Assembly (NCBI RefSeq): GCF_000012825.1
Contig: NC_009614.1
Span: 682,001-746,000, forward strand
Direction of reading: 5' to 3'
Length of the DNA: 64,000 bases
Source: Phocaeicola vulgatus ATCC 8482
GTDB taxonomy: Bacteria > Bacteroidota > Bacteroidia > Bacteroidales > Bacteroidaceae
The notes below the pieces were generated by a model. It did no database searches, had not been told where the DNA came from, and saw only the letters and a list, made by a program, of their open reading frames with translations. The translations under genes were made by a program, and so were the position numbers. Shown one piece after another: positions 27,692-37,473 of the stretch (position 1 is its first letter; every line of letters starts with the position of its first letter).

Positions 27692-30600
27692 ATGCAATTC
27701 TACCAGAAAAGAAGGGAAAATTGTGTAAAGACACACGTAATTTTGAAAAAAGCCTCTTTTTATGCGTGTCTTACACTATTTGCCGGAATGGCTTTCCCAA
27801 TGCCTTTGTGGGCTTCGCAGTCAACTGCCATCGTGCAACAGCATGTCAAACAAATTACGGGTATCGTAAATGATACAAGCGGAGCTCCTGTAATCGGTGC
27901 CAATGTAGTAGAAGTGGGAAGCACCAACGGTACTATTACAGATGTGGATGGCAAATTCACATTAAATGTATCCGTAGGGGCTAAACTGAAAGTTTCGTAT
28001 ATCGGTTACAACGACCAACAAATTACCGTAGGCAACAGCAACAGTTACACCATTATCTTGAAAGAAGATACAGAATCTTTAGATGAAGTGGTAGTAGTAG
28101 GATACGGTACTCAAAAAAAAGTAAATCTGACAGGTTCTGTGGCAACCATCTCATCCGATAAGCTAGTCAACCGCACCAGTGCCAATGTCACCAACATGCT
28201 GGCAGGACAAATGCCAGGTGTCACCATTATCCAAAATACCGGCCAGCCGGGAGCTGATGCCGGAGTACTGCGTGTGCGTGGTCTAGGAACTATGGGAGAT
28301 GCCAGTGCCATGGTTGTGGTGGATGGTGTAGAATCTACCATGAGCAGCGTGGACCCCAACGATATTGAAAACATCTCTATATTAAAAGATGCAGCCGCCT
28401 CAGCCATTTATGGTGTACGTGCTGCCAATGGCGTTATCCTTATCACAACCAAAAAGGGAACCAAAGGACGTACCATTGTATCATACGATGGATATGTAGG
28501 CTGGCAAAGTGCCTCACGTATGCCCAAATTTTTGGATTCTTACAATTATGCAGTGCTGATGAATGAAGCTTACACCAATGACGGTTTGAAAGGTCCGTAT
28601 GACGAAACAGCCCTACAAAAGTTCAAAGACGGAAGTGATCCCGACTTTTATCCCAATTCCGACTGGCTGGGTACGCTATTAAGTGAAAACGGCCTGTTCA
28701 ACAACCATCACTTGAGTATCAAAGGCGGTGGAGACAAAGTAACTTACTCGCTGGCATTCAACTATCATGATAAAGACGGATTGATAGTCAATACCAACTA
28801 CAACAAGTTCAATGTACGTGCCAACATTGACGCTCAGATAAACAGTCGTCTGAAACTGACTACAAATATGGCGGTATACCGCAGTAATATGACTGCTCCG
28901 GCGGCAGGTATCAGCAACCTGATGCACTATGCTTTCCGTGAGACTCCGGTTACTCCCATCCAATTGAGCAACGGCAACTATGCTTTATTCAAAAACGAGC
29001 ACAACTCCGTAGCCTATGCACGTGAAGGAGGAACCTACAAAGAGATAAACAGCAATTTCCAAGGTAACGTAGGAATGGAACTGGACATCATAGACGGACT
29101 GAAACTGAGAGGAGTCGCCGCCTCGACTTTCAACCTGACCGACAATCCCACCCACGTAAATACCATGACATTCTATCAGGCAGGTTCAGACACACCGGTA
29201 AAGAAAACCACTAACTCCATCACAGAATATGACATCAAAAGTATGGAACTGAACTTGCAAGCTTATCTGGACTATAATAAAACCTTCGGCAAACACACAA
29301 TAGGAGCCTTATTAGGTTACTCACAAATTTATAAACAGACACGCTATCTGCAAGCTTACCGTAAGAACCTGCCCAACTCCAACTCACTGGACCAGATCAA
29401 CGCCGGTGAAGTGACAGGACAGACAACATACGGTACAGAAATAGAATACGCCCTCCGCTCAGCTTTCGGACGCGTGAATTATTCATACGATGACCGCTAT
29501 CTGCTAGAAGCCAACCTGCGTTATGACGGCACTTCACGCTTCCCCAAGAACAACCGCTTCGGCGCATTCCCCTCTTTCTCCATCGGATGGAGAATATCGG
29601 AAGAAGAGTTCTTCAAAGCCGATTGGGTGGATAATTTGAAACTACGTGCATCATGGGGATTGCTAGGTAATCAGGAAACCGTAAACTCGGACAACAGTTC
29701 TAACTATTATCCGTATCAGAACACCTATCTGTTCGGTTATGACTATAGTTTCGGCAACACTTTGACTCCGGGTATTTCCATTTCCAACCCGATGGCTAAC
29801 CAAGATATTACGTGGGAGAAAACCGATCAATGGAACGTAGGTGTGGACGCCGCTTTTTTGGGCAATAAACTGACATTGGGCGCAGACTGGTTCCGCAAGG
29901 AAACACGGGACATATTACTGCAACTTCCAGTTCCCAACATGATGGGAGTCAGCGCTCCGATGCAAAATGCCGGCGTAGTGCGTAATACCGGTATCGAACT
30001 GCAACTGGGACATAACAACCGTATCAATGATTGGAGCTATTCTATCGGAGCCAATTTCAGCTATGTAACTACCAAAATCATGGATTTGAAAGGCGGTGAC
30101 ACACCGGGGCAATCCGTAGGCGACCCACTGTGGGCATATTACGGCTACGTATGCGACGGCATCTTCCAAAACGAAGAAGAGATCAAGAATCATCCTACAC
30201 AGAGCATGGGTACTCCGGTTCCGGGTGACTTAAAATACCGTGACCTGAACGGAGACAAAGTAGTAGACAGCAAAGACCGGCAAGTATTGGGTTCTTACTT
30301 CCCGAAAATCAACTTCGGTCTGAATCTTTCAGTTCAATATAAAGACTTCGACCTAAGTGCACTGCTGCAAGGTGCAGCTGATGTAAAGAGTGCTCCTGTA
30401 GCCGAAATCAGATATGCCTTCTACAATGGCGGTAAAGTAACGGAACAGCATCTGGACCGTTGGACTCCGGAAAACCCGAATGCCACTTATCCCCGATTAT
30501 CCATGAGTGACTCCAAAAACCGCGTGACTTCCAGTTTCTGGATGCAGGATGCCTCTTATGCCAAGCTGAGAAACCTGCAAGTAGGTTACAGCCTGCCCAA

Positions 30601-30763
30601 ACAGCTGATATCCAAATACGGAATCAGCCGTTTGAGAGTGTATTGCAGTATCGACAATCTCTTTATGATTTCCGGCTTCGACGGTGTAGACCCCGAAGCC
30701 ATCAGCGGCAACTATTATCCATTGACCCGAAATTATTCCTTCGGTCTGAATGTAACATTCTAA
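27692..30763 (+). CDS. SusC/RagA-family TonB-dependent transporter (plus-strand pair)
   Basis: This 1023-residue outer-membrane importer starts at the ATG at 27692. A long signal peptide with a positively charged front ends near PLWASQ. Next come the CarboxypepD_reg-like domain (about 52-130), TonB box DEVVVVGYG, plug (IYGVRAANGVILITTKKG) and barrel ending FGLNVTF. No STN domain is present. It is encoded 12 bp before its susD and shares that transcript. No regulator or enzyme is adjacent on the same strand, so control must come from elsewhere, perhaps the HTCS at 42801. Antisense reading frames inside are shadows. Confidence 0.95.
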   Translation: MQFYQKRRENCVKTHVILKKASFYACLTLFAGMAFPMPLWASQSTAIVQQHVKQITGIVNDTSGAPVIGANVVEVGSTNGTITDVDGKFTLNVSVGAKLKVSYIGYNDQQITVGNSNSYTIILKEDTESLDEVVVVGYGTQKKVNLTGSVATISSDKLVNRTSANVTNMLAGQMPGVTIIQNTGQPGADAGVLRVRGLGTMGDASAMVVVDGVESTMSSVDPNDIENISILKDAAASAIYGVRAANGVILITTKKGTKGRTIVSYDGYVGWQSASRMPKFLDSYNYAVLMNEAYTNDGLKGPYDETALQKFKDGSDPDFYPNSDWLGTLLSENGLFNNHHLSIKGGGDKVTYSLAFNYHDKDGLIVNTNYNKFNVRANIDAQINSRLKLTTNMAVYRSNMTAPAAGISNLMHYAFRETPVTPIQLSNGNYALFKNEHNSVAYAREGGTYKEINSNFQGNVGMELDIIDGLKLRGVAASTFNLTDNPTHVNTMTFYQAGSDTPVKKTTNSITEYDIKSMELNLQAYLDYNKTFGKHTIGALLGYSQIYKQTRYLQAYRKNLPNSNSLDQINAGEVTGQTTYGTEIEYALRSAFGRVNYSYDDRYLLEANLRYDGTSRFPKNNRFGAFPSFSIGWRISEEEFFKADWVDNLKLRASWGLLGNQETVNSDNSSNYYPYQNTYLFGYDYSFGNTLTPGISISNPMANQDITWEKTDQWNVGVDAAFLGNKLTLGADWFRKETRDILLQLPVPNMMGVSAPMQNAGVVRNTGIELQLGHNNRINDWSYSIGANFSYVTTKIMDLKGGDTPGQSVGDPLWAYYGYVCDGIFQNEEEIKNHPTQSMGTPVPGDLKYRDLNGDKVVDSKDRQVLGSYFPKINFGLNLSVQYKDFDLSALLQGAADVKSAPVAEIRYAFYNGGKVTEQHLDRWTPENPNATYPRLSMSDSKNRVTSSFWMQDASYAKLRNLQVGYSLPKQLISKYGISRLRVYCSIDNLFMISGFDGVDPEAISGNYYPLTRNYSFGLNVTF

Positions 30764-30775
30764 ACACTGACAACT

Positions 30776-32329
30776 ATGAGACTAAAATATAACTTTATAG
30801 GATTAATATTGGCATGCGGCCTTGGTCTGAGCTCTTGCAATGACAGTTTTCTGGACAGAAATCCTAAAGACCAATTATCCGATGCATCTTTCTGGAAAAA
30901 CGCAGAAGATGCCCAGAAATTTGCAACCGGAATTTTTCTGTATCTGATAGAACCGGAAAACCATACTATCATGACAGACTGCTACACAGATAATGCTATT
31001 CCTGTACATGTCACAGCCGAACAGGGACAGTTGTCTGCTGGTACGGCAACTTCCAGCAACCCACATTTCCTACAATTATGGAAAAATGCCTATCAATGCA
31101 TCCGCAGATGCCTGGTATTTTACGAGCATATAGGCGATGTGCCGATGGATGAAAAAGAAAAAGCGCAACTGACAGCCGAAGTACAGTTTCTCGAAGCTTT
31201 CTCATACGCTAACATATTAAAATATATGGGTGGCGCCTCCCTGCTGGATCATCCGTTGGAACTGAACGAGAAACTTCCTTCACGCAGTTCTGAAGAGGAG
31301 ACTTATAATCATATAGTAGGATTATTGGATAAAGCAGCAGCCAGCTTGCCCGATATCCGCAGCAACAGTGACCACGGAAAACCGAGTGCCGGAGCCTGCT
31401 ACGCACTGAAAGCCAGAGTTGCTTTCTACGCACACAAATATGATGTGGCGGAAGCTGCCGCACGCAAAGTAATGGGCATGAATGTGTATGGACTGTATGA
31501 TAACTATGGTGACTTGTTCCAACCTGTAGCAGAGTTATGTAACGAAATCATCTTTGATCGCGAATATCTGGAAAACCCGAAAAACTCTAATGAAGGCAGT
31601 TATATAGGACAGTTCTTCGCTCCCGTCATGATGGGAGGATGGGAAGCTTTATCACCTACTCAAGACTTGATAGACTCCTATCCATGCAAAGATGGCAAAT
31701 CAATCAAAGAGTCTCCTTTCTATAATCCGGAAGACCCGTTTGCCGACCGTGACCCCCGTCTAGGCTTCTCAGTACTGTGGAACGGGTCACAAATAGCAGG
31801 AAAGACTTTCAACCTGAACAATATGGGAGATGGCAGCCATACCCGTACAGGATATAGCATGAAAAAGTATATCAATCCGGACAATGACGGTATCAATAAT
31901 TATGACTGGACCAACTTTATCTATATCCGCTATGCAGAAGTGCTGCTGACCTTCGCCGAGGCTCGTAACGAAAATCTGTCTGCTCCGGATACGGAAGTAT
32001 ATGATGCGGTCAATCAAATCCGTCAGCGTCCCAGCGTAAATCTTCCTCCTCTGCCTTCCGGCTTGTCCAAAGATCAAATGCGCGAAGCTATCCGTTTGGA
32101 ACGTCGTTTGGAATTTGCTTTCGAGGGAATGCACCTGTTTGATACCCGTAGCTATAAAACAACTGAAAAGGATGTTACTAAACCAGTATACGGGGTAAAT
32201 GCAAAAGGAGAAAGCATTTTTATTGAAACCCGCAAGTTCAATACCAACCGTGACTATCTGTGGGCTATCCCCTTGGAAGAGGTAGACCTGGCTCAGGGTG
32301 CACTGAAACAGAATCCGGGTTGGGATTAA
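30776..32329 (+). CDS. SusD/RagB-family lipoprotein (plus-strand pair)
   Basis: This 517-residue surface glycan-binding lipoprotein has its lipobox at LSSC (Cys21), directly followed by NDSFLDRNPKDQ, the characteristic SusD start of the mature protein. The C-terminal half carries the conserved segment YIRYAEVLLTFAEARNE and the closing motif ALKQNPGWD. It is the second gene of the two-gene plus-strand operon. A hairpin terminator follows at 32343. Confidence 0.95.
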   Translation: MRLKYNFIGLILACGLGLSSCNDSFLDRNPKDQLSDASFWKNAEDAQKFATGIFLYLIEPENHTIMTDCYTDNAIPVHVTAEQGQLSAGTATSSNPHFLQLWKNAYQCIRRCLVFYEHIGDVPMDEKEKAQLTAEVQFLEAFSYANILKYMGGASLLDHPLELNEKLPSRSSEEETYNHIVGLLDKAAASLPDIRSNSDHGKPSAGACYALKARVAFYAHKYDVAEAAARKVMGMNVYGLYDNYGDLFQPVAELCNEIIFDREYLENPKNSNEGSYIGQFFAPVMMGGWEALSPTQDLIDSYPCKDGKSIKESPFYNPEDPFADRDPRLGFSVLWNGSQIAGKTFNLNNMGDGSHTRTGYSMKKYINPDNDGINNYDWTNFIYIRYAEVLLTFAEARNENLSAPDTEVYDAVNQIRQRPSVNLPPLPSGLSKDQMREAIRLERRLEFAFEGMHLFDTRSYKTTEKDVTKPVYGVNAKGESIFIETRKFNTNRDYLWAIPLEEVDLAQGALKQNPGWD

Positions 32330-32342
32330 CCCGGTCATTTAT

Positions 32343-32376
32343 TTGGAGGGACAGACTCATAAAGCTGTCCTTCCAA
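32343..32376 (+). terminator. Hairpin terminator between convergent susD and GH43 genes
   Basis: TTGGAGGGACAG (32343-32354) pairs with CTGTCCTTCCAA (32365-32376) in a 12-bp stem with one G-T pair and a 10-base loop, 14 bp after the susD stop. A moderately T-rich stretch follows. It may act in both directions because the genes converge. Confidence 0.65.
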
Positions 32377-32448
32377 CTCTTTCTACACATCTCTTTTCAT
32401 TGAAAGCAAAAGTAATTACCTTTCCTCTCGAAAAAAGATAAAGCACTT

Positions 32449-33450
32449 TCAAGGAATATATGGTTTTCCCACCACCAATTTATCTCCGGAAAAATCGACT
32501 TCAAACAAGCGAGGAGTACGAATATAACGTCCGTTTACATCCTTATGACTATGTACAGACATCAACCATTTACCGTCCAAGGTCTGAAACAACATCCCAT
32601 GACCGAAATTGGGAGGAGTAATCGGGTCTTTCTCCTGTATCCATGGTCCATCCAAGGTTCCGCTTTCAGAATAAGCCACTCCCTGAGTGTACACATTATA
32701 AATCCAACTAGTCCAAATCATACCGAGTCTACCTGTTCCTGTACGGAATAGATACGGACCGTCAGTGACTTTATTCGGTTTGTCCTTGCCATCCGCATCT
32801 TTTTCACGGCTCCACGGCGATTCGCTGGCACGGAACAGCAATTTCCCTTCGCCTATGGTTCCACTTAAGTCAGGCTTCAGTTCTATTTTCTCTATCGTAC
32901 CGTCCAAGGCTTGCAACCATTCATAACAATATACCATATAAGGCTTTCCGTCCTTATCCACCCAGAAAGTCCCATCCAAGGTTAGTTTATCAGCAGGCAG
33001 GTAAGTGGAATCCTTCATCGGAACGTAAGGTCCGTCCGGGTTATCGCTCACCAAAACATGACTGGCACGGCGCTCTATTACATTCCCTTGTACCGTATCA
33101 ATCTTCACCGCCTGATTGGTGAAAGTGGCAAAATAATAATACTTGCCCTTATACGGATGTAACTCGGCAGCCCAAATCATTGGTTTCGGTCCCATCCACG
33201 AACCGGAATCAGTCTTTGCCACATGAAACGGTCCTTCCCAAAGTTTCAAATCCTTGCTTTTCCAAAGCATACCGCCGGTTCCGGTCATATAATACATAGC
33301 CGTCTTCCTGTCTGCCAAAATGCAAGGGTCACTCAGTACAATAGAATCCAAAGGCACTTCCTTCCGTCTTTCCTGCTGACGTTCTTGGCAAGCAGACACC
33401 AGCCACGAAAGAGAAAAACCTAACAACAAAAACAATCCAATCTTTTTCAT
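32449..33450 (-). CDS. GH43-family lipoprotein glycosidase
   Basis: This 333-residue single-domain GH43 protein is lipid-anchored (lipobox LVSAC, Cys21). The five-bladed propeller starts with the catalytic base Asp in VLSDPCILAD. The pKa-modulating Asp is probably in TLDGTFWVDKDGKPYMVY. The usual general-acid motif (E-G-P) reads VTDGPYLFR here, and a Glu lies earlier in RASESPW, so the acid is not certain by eye. Arabinofuranosidase or xylosidase activity is plausible. It is separately transcribed: a -7 box precedes it and a terminator insulates it from the upstream operon. Confidence 0.88.
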   Translation of the reverse strand: MKKIGLFLLLGFSLSWLVSACQERQQERRKEVPLDSIVLSDPCILADRKTAMYYMTGTGGMLWKSKDLKLWEGPFHVAKTDSGSWMGPKPMIWAAELHPYKGKYYYFATFTNQAVKIDTVQGNVIERRASHVLVSDNPDGPYVPMKDSTYLPADKLTLDGTFWVDKDGKPYMVYCYEWLQALDGTIEKIELKPDLSGTIGEGKLLFRASESPWSREKDADGKDKPNKVTDGPYLFRTGTGRLGMIWTSWIYNVYTQGVAYSESGTLDGPWIQEKDPITPPNFGHGMLFQTLDGKWLMSVHSHKDVNGRYIRTPRLFEVDFSGDKLVVGKPYIP

Positions 33451-33486
33451 GCATATTCTATTTTAAGTTTCACAAATTCGACATTA

Positions 33487-33494
33487 CAAATATA
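33487..33494 (-). promoter_or_regulatory. -7 box (TATATTTG) of the GH43 lipoprotein gene
   Basis: TATATTTG on the minus strand, 37 bases before the ATG at 33450 and just downstream of a terminator hairpin, which supports an independent transcript. Confidence 0.5.
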
Positions 33495-33521
33495 CGAACC
33501 TAGAAAGGTAATGAAAACAGA

Positions 33522-33550
33522 AAGGCACATTTCCTCACGAAATATGCCTT
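33522..33550 (-). terminator. Hairpin terminator of the GH43_24 operon
   Basis: AAGGCACATTTC and GAAATATGCCTT form a 12-bp stem with one mismatch and a 5-base loop. On the minus strand a T-rich stretch (CTGTTTTC) follows. It lies about 225 bp past the stop at 33775. Confidence 0.5.
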
Positions 33551-33774
33551 CAATTCTAACTTAACCTAACCTAAAATTCTATTATCACATCACAGTATGT
33601 TAACCTTCTTCCTAAAAACCTATCTTTAATACCTATTATCTCTTTTTACCGATAGCAAAGATAAAAAATCTGATTGACAACCATAGGGGTAAAATCGAGC
33701 AAGATGGATGCAATAATCAGTCAAGAACAGACTATTGCACTATTTTCCATCCTTCAGACTATTTTCAACAGGGA

Positions 33775-34917
33775 TTACTGAAAGAAATCCAGTGTCCAGT
33801 TGTCCATCCACTCCACGTATGGAATTCCTTCCTTGAATTGAACAGGTAACCAAATGTAACGGGCATCACTGGGATGCTCCGGACGCCAGATATCCGCCAT
33901 AAATATAAAGGCGTCTTTCTTCCCCCCCACTTTCAGAATATAAGTGCTCTGTCCGCCAAACGTAAGTTCCGACTTAGGTCCCACACAAGGGTTGGGATGC
34001 TGAGACCACGGTCCGAAGATGGAAGAAGACGAGAACATACGAGCCTCATTGGGAGCCCAACCGGTACAACCGGAAGTGATCATCCAGTAGGTTCCGTCTT
34101 TTTTGAAGATAGCAGGTGCCTCATTGTGTCCTGCCGGAGCCACACGCACATAATTCCCTGTGTGTGAAAGATAGTCATCGCTCAATTCCGCTATTTGGAG
34201 TGTGAGGTTTTCTTCGGAAGAGTAAATATGGTAGGCTTTACCATCCTCATCTACATAAAGAGTCATATCGCGAGACATCTGTCCGCCATCCAAATCACGC
34301 TTTACTATCAAGCCTTTGTTCACAGCATCCGTCCATTCGGGAGTCCACCATTTTTCATAATTCTTGGCATTCAGAGTATCCAGCACTGCAACAGCCTGTC
34401 CGTCCATATCAACAGGCAGCTTACCAGCATTGACACGTCCCGAACGGATGAAACGGTAAGGACCGGCAGGAGTATCACTGACTGCTACCCCGGCACGGGC
34501 GGCTGCATAACCTTTTCCTTTCAATTCCAGATGGAACCACATCACAAACTTCCCTGTTTTCGCATTATATATCACTTTAGGACGTTCCAATATACATCCA
34601 CGCGCTATGTCGCTGCTGTCGTTATCAACAACAGAAAGCGCTACGCCTTCGTTCTTCCAGTCAGTAAGATTCCGAGAAGAATAGCACATTACTCCCACCA
34701 TGGCACTGCTGGTAGTATCGCATTTATTCTCACCGAACCAATAGTATGTTCCATCATGGTACATTACTCCGCCCCCATGGGCATTGATATGCTCTCCGTT
34801 GTTATCAGGCCATATCTCACCTGAACGAATGGGTTGCAACGGTTCATTGCTGCATCCGCAAAAGAAAATCAAAGCTGTGCACAACTCACACAAGCTGTTT
34901 CTCAGTTTACTCATCAT
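33775..34917 (-). CDS. GH43_24-like exo-beta-1,3-galactanase lipoprotein
   Basis: This 380-residue protein with a lipoprotein-type leader (cysteines near 20-22) matches the pattern of GH43 subfamily 24. That subfamily cleaves the beta-1,3-galactan backbone of arabinogalactan from the non-reducing end. Diagnostic segments are AHGGGVMYHDGTYYWFGE near residue 45, then ERPKVIYNAKTGKFVMWFH with Glu111, and NEAPAIFKKDGTYWMITS with Glu266. The ending GWAPNEARMF is also typical. This subfamily characteristically lacks the usual GH43 catalytic Asp base, and a Gln in GGQSTYIL may replace it, as reported for the Phanerochaete enzyme. The gene follows the three-domain GH43 gene by 24 bp. This is the strongest single clue to the substrate of the locus. 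Confidence 0.88.
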   Translation of the reverse strand: MMSKLRNSLCELCTALIFFCGCSNEPLQPIRSGEIWPDNNGEHINAHGGGVMYHDGTYYWFGENKCDTTSSAMVGVMCYSSRNLTDWKNEGVALSVVDNDSSDIARGCILERPKVIYNAKTGKFVMWFHLELKGKGYAAARAGVAVSDTPAGPYRFIRSGRVNAGKLPVDMDGQAVAVLDTLNAKNYEKWWTPEWTDAVNKGLIVKRDLDGGQMSRDMTLYVDEDGKAYHIYSSEENLTLQIAELSDDYLSHTGNYVRVAPAGHNEAPAIFKKDGTYWMITSGCTGWAPNEARMFSSSSIFGPWSQHPNPCVGPKSELTFGGQSTYILKVGGKKDAFIFMADIWRPEHPSDARYIWLPVQFKEGIPYVEWMDNWTLDFFQ

Positions 34918-34941
34918 GAATTATTTTATATAAAATGTTTC

Positions 34942-37398
34942 TTATTCAGATGGAAGCAAAGCATCGTAAGACATCCCCCAATGTTCTGCCAGGCGTTCCG
35001 CTTCCTGGCGGGTAAGATGAATGATTGCCCCATGTTTGGGAGAAGTAAAGTTAGTAGTCCTCATCACTCCTTGGTTAAACTGTCCCAAAGGAGTGAAATG
35101 TACGAAGTCGGAAGTTTCACTGAATCCGAAATTATGAACCTTCTGCCCGTACACATCATACATCAACACCCATCTATCCTCACCAATGCGTTTCCACAAG
35201 TTCGGAGCTTCGCACGCCGTGGGTTCAGGATCATACCAACGGGCATTATACTCGTAATCACTGTTTACCCTATCCGAAACAGCCTGCTTGATACCGGCGC
35301 CCCCATCGTGCGAAACGTAAAACATGTGATATTTATCTTCTATACGGGTAATATCCGCATCGATAGCAGAAATCTTCTCATCGGGATATTGAAAAAGAAG
35401 CTGAGGTAAAGTTTCCAACTTATCAAAGTCGTCATTGACATATACATAATAAAGTTTGTTCGCTTCATTCTTAAAGCGCATGGTGAAATACATCATCAAC
35501 TTTCCTTTTTTATCATCATAGGTCACTTCAGGAGCCCAAGCGCAACCTACCTCACTGTAAGCAGCAGATAATTTGTCAAAGCGCAGATTAGTACGCTTCC
35601 AGTGAATCAGATCCCAAGATTTCATCAATACCAGCCCCCGGTTGTTACCCCATCCGTACTCTTTTCCATCGCGTTCCCATTCTGTATCACGATATCCGTC
35701 ACGCTGCGCATAAATATGCAAATCGGTCATCGACAGATAGAATGCTCCATCCGGACCACGGAAGATATGCGGATCGCGGATACCTTTCTGTTCAGCTATC
35801 GTATCTCCGGCTATGACGGGCTTTCCTTCGTTCAAGGCGGTAAAAGTGTAGCCGTCGGGACTGATTGCCATGTGAAGTCCATGGTCCTCGTCTTTGTGGA
35901 AGACCATCAGATAGGCGCTCATATCTTTCTCTCGCGGAACTGCATTCCGATAACGGAAGCGGCTGAAACCCGAACTTCCTTTTCCAGCGGAAAACAGACC
36001 AACACGCAAAGCATAAAAACCACCATAATTATTGTGATGCAAGGAGGAAACATCCATATCACTGGCAAGGACAGTCCATTCTTCCCCGTCTTTACTCACC
36101 TCGACGGACAGACGGTTACCGCAATTGTGCAGTCTGGCAAAGAAATGTTTCCCAATACGATTGGGAAGTTCCGTCTTGTGCTCCGCATTCCGGTAAATAT
36201 AGAATCTCTTTCCATCGGAAACGACTCCGGCATAAGCCTTTTCATTATAATACAGGATAAGCCCGGCCACATTTCCATTCCCTGTCCGGATTTCCACTTG
36301 TGTTTCGTAATTTTTGTCTTCAGCGGTGGTCAACAACACCCGTCCGTCGGCAGGAGTCCGACCTTTGGCCTTCATCCATAAGATATCCTCCTTGAAAGTC
36401 AGGGATTTGGGAGCATATTCTTTCCAAAAAGTCCACTGAAGTCCCAATTGAGGACCTTTGAAATCATCGGACAGTTCCAATCCATGTTTGATTTCCTGCT
36501 CCGGAGTGACAGGGGTAGCGGCAGATACGGTACGATACCAGCCGTCTTCCGTCCATTCTATCGGTTCAATCAAGGTGGAGCGTCCTAATGTATGATAGCC
36601 ATTGGCATATGCATGATAAACAATCCACCAGTTGCCGTTCACATCATCTATCAACGTGCCGTGGCCTTTAGACCACCAACTATCCGTTGCACTATATGTA
36701 TGCACAATGGGATTGTAAGGTGAATTCTCCCAGGGGCCGGTCACACTTTTTGAACGGGCTGATACAACCATGTGGCTGGTTGCGGGTCCTGCGGTTCCTC
36801 CTTGAGCAGAAGTGAGATAATAGTAGCCATTGTGTTCATTCAGTTTCGGGGACTCCAGACACATGCATTCCGTATCCCAATGATCAGGATATTTCCATCC
36901 GTCATATACTTTCTTCTTCTCCCCAACGGTAGCAAGTCCGTCTTCTGTTAACCGGATCACCTCCCCTTTATCCACATAAAGATAGCGATTTCCCTCCCTA
37001 TCCACGACATGACCAGGGTCAATTCCTCCTACCTTCAAGTCTACGGGAAGACTCCACGGCCCACGAATATCTTTCGCCCACATCACCCAATTGGTTCCTG
37101 CGGCAGGATAATAAATATAATAAGTATCTTTGTATTTCAACAAATCAGGTGCCATGGCAGAGCCTTCATATTGAGGCATGACACGACATAACGGCTCCCA
37201 GTTCATTAAATCCTGCGAGTGCCAGATTAAGAATCCGGGAGCGTAATAGAAAGGAGAATGAGTCATGTAGTAATCCTTGCCGTCACGCATAATGGAAGGG
37301 TCAGGATAATCACCCGGAAGAATCACTTTAGGATAAGTCTGTGCATTCATCTGCAAAAATGACAAAAGCAATAAAAGAGATAATAAAAGTCGCATCAT
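34942..37398 (-). CDS. Three-domain GH43 / beta-sandwich / GH43 enzyme
   Basis: This 818-residue secreted protein has a signal peptide (1-19), a first GH43 propeller at about 20-300 (base Asp in DYPDPSIM, Asp in GGIDPGHVVD, Glu in CLESPKLNEHNGYYYL) and a concanavalin-A-like sandwich at about 305-485, usual in beta-xylosidase/arabinofuranosidase GH43 enzymes. A second GH43 propeller lies at about 490-810 (Asp in RDPHIF, Asp in AIDADITRIEDKYHMFY, Glu in ACEAPNLWK). All expected carboxylates are visible. The second propeller is similar to the N-terminal domain of the double GH43 at 13949-15892. It heads a two-gene operon with the GH43_24-like gene and likely removes arabinose or xylose side chains. 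Confidence 0.92.
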   Translation of the reverse strand: MMRLLLSLLLLLSFLQMNAQTYPKVILPGDYPDPSIMRDGKDYYMTHSPFYYAPGFLIWHSQDLMNWEPLCRVMPQYEGSAMAPDLLKYKDTYYIYYPAAGTNWVMWAKDIRGPWSLPVDLKVGGIDPGHVVDREGNRYLYVDKGEVIRLTEDGLATVGEKKKVYDGWKYPDHWDTECMCLESPKLNEHNGYYYLTSAQGGTAGPATSHMVVSARSKSVTGPWENSPYNPIVHTYSATDSWWSKGHGTLIDDVNGNWWIVYHAYANGYHTLGRSTLIEPIEWTEDGWYRTVSAATPVTPEQEIKHGLELSDDFKGPQLGLQWTFWKEYAPKSLTFKEDILWMKAKGRTPADGRVLLTTAEDKNYETQVEIRTGNGNVAGLILYYNEKAYAGVVSDGKRFYIYRNAEHKTELPNRIGKHFFARLHNCGNRLSVEVSKDGEEWTVLASDMDVSSLHHNNYGGFYALRVGLFSAGKGSSGFSRFRYRNAVPREKDMSAYLMVFHKDEDHGLHMAISPDGYTFTALNEGKPVIAGDTIAEQKGIRDPHIFRGPDGAFYLSMTDLHIYAQRDGYRDTEWERDGKEYGWGNNRGLVLMKSWDLIHWKRTNLRFDKLSAAYSEVGCAWAPEVTYDDKKGKLMMYFTMRFKNEANKLYYVYVNDDFDKLETLPQLLFQYPDEKISAIDADITRIEDKYHMFYVSHDGGAGIKQAVSDRVNSDYEYNARWYDPEPTACEAPNLWKRIGEDRWVLMYDVYGQKVHNFGFSETSDFVHFTPLGQFNQGVMRTTNFTSPKHGAIIHLTRQEAERLAEHWGMSYDALLPSE

Positions 37399-37465
37399 AG
37401 TATTTTATGGGGTTATTCATTACCTGTCATCGAGTTCCAACCCGATACAGCTGTTTTTTATTCCT

Positions 37466-37473
37466 CAAAAATA
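37466..37473 (-). promoter_or_regulatory. Possible -7 box (TATTTTTG) of the GH43 operon
   Basis: TATTTTTG on the minus strand fits TAnnTTTG, 68 bases before the ATG at 37398. No matching -33 element is seen. Confidence 0.35.

Larger units (their letters stand above)
33451..33774 (-). other. Gene-free stretch between two GH43 genes
   Basis: About 320 bp with no gene. It holds the -7 box for the 33450 gene (33487-33494), the terminator hairpin of the upstream operon (33522-33550), a pyrimidine-rich stretch with repeated TTAACCTAACC-like sequence, and another TATCTTTG on the minus strand (33656-33663) of uncertain meaning. Confidence 0.5.

Noticed and set aside
33656-33663. Second TATCTTTG promoter for the GH43 lipoprotein gene
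   Set aside because: It lies upstream of the terminator hairpin 33522-33550, with no -33 element; the box at 33487 fits better.
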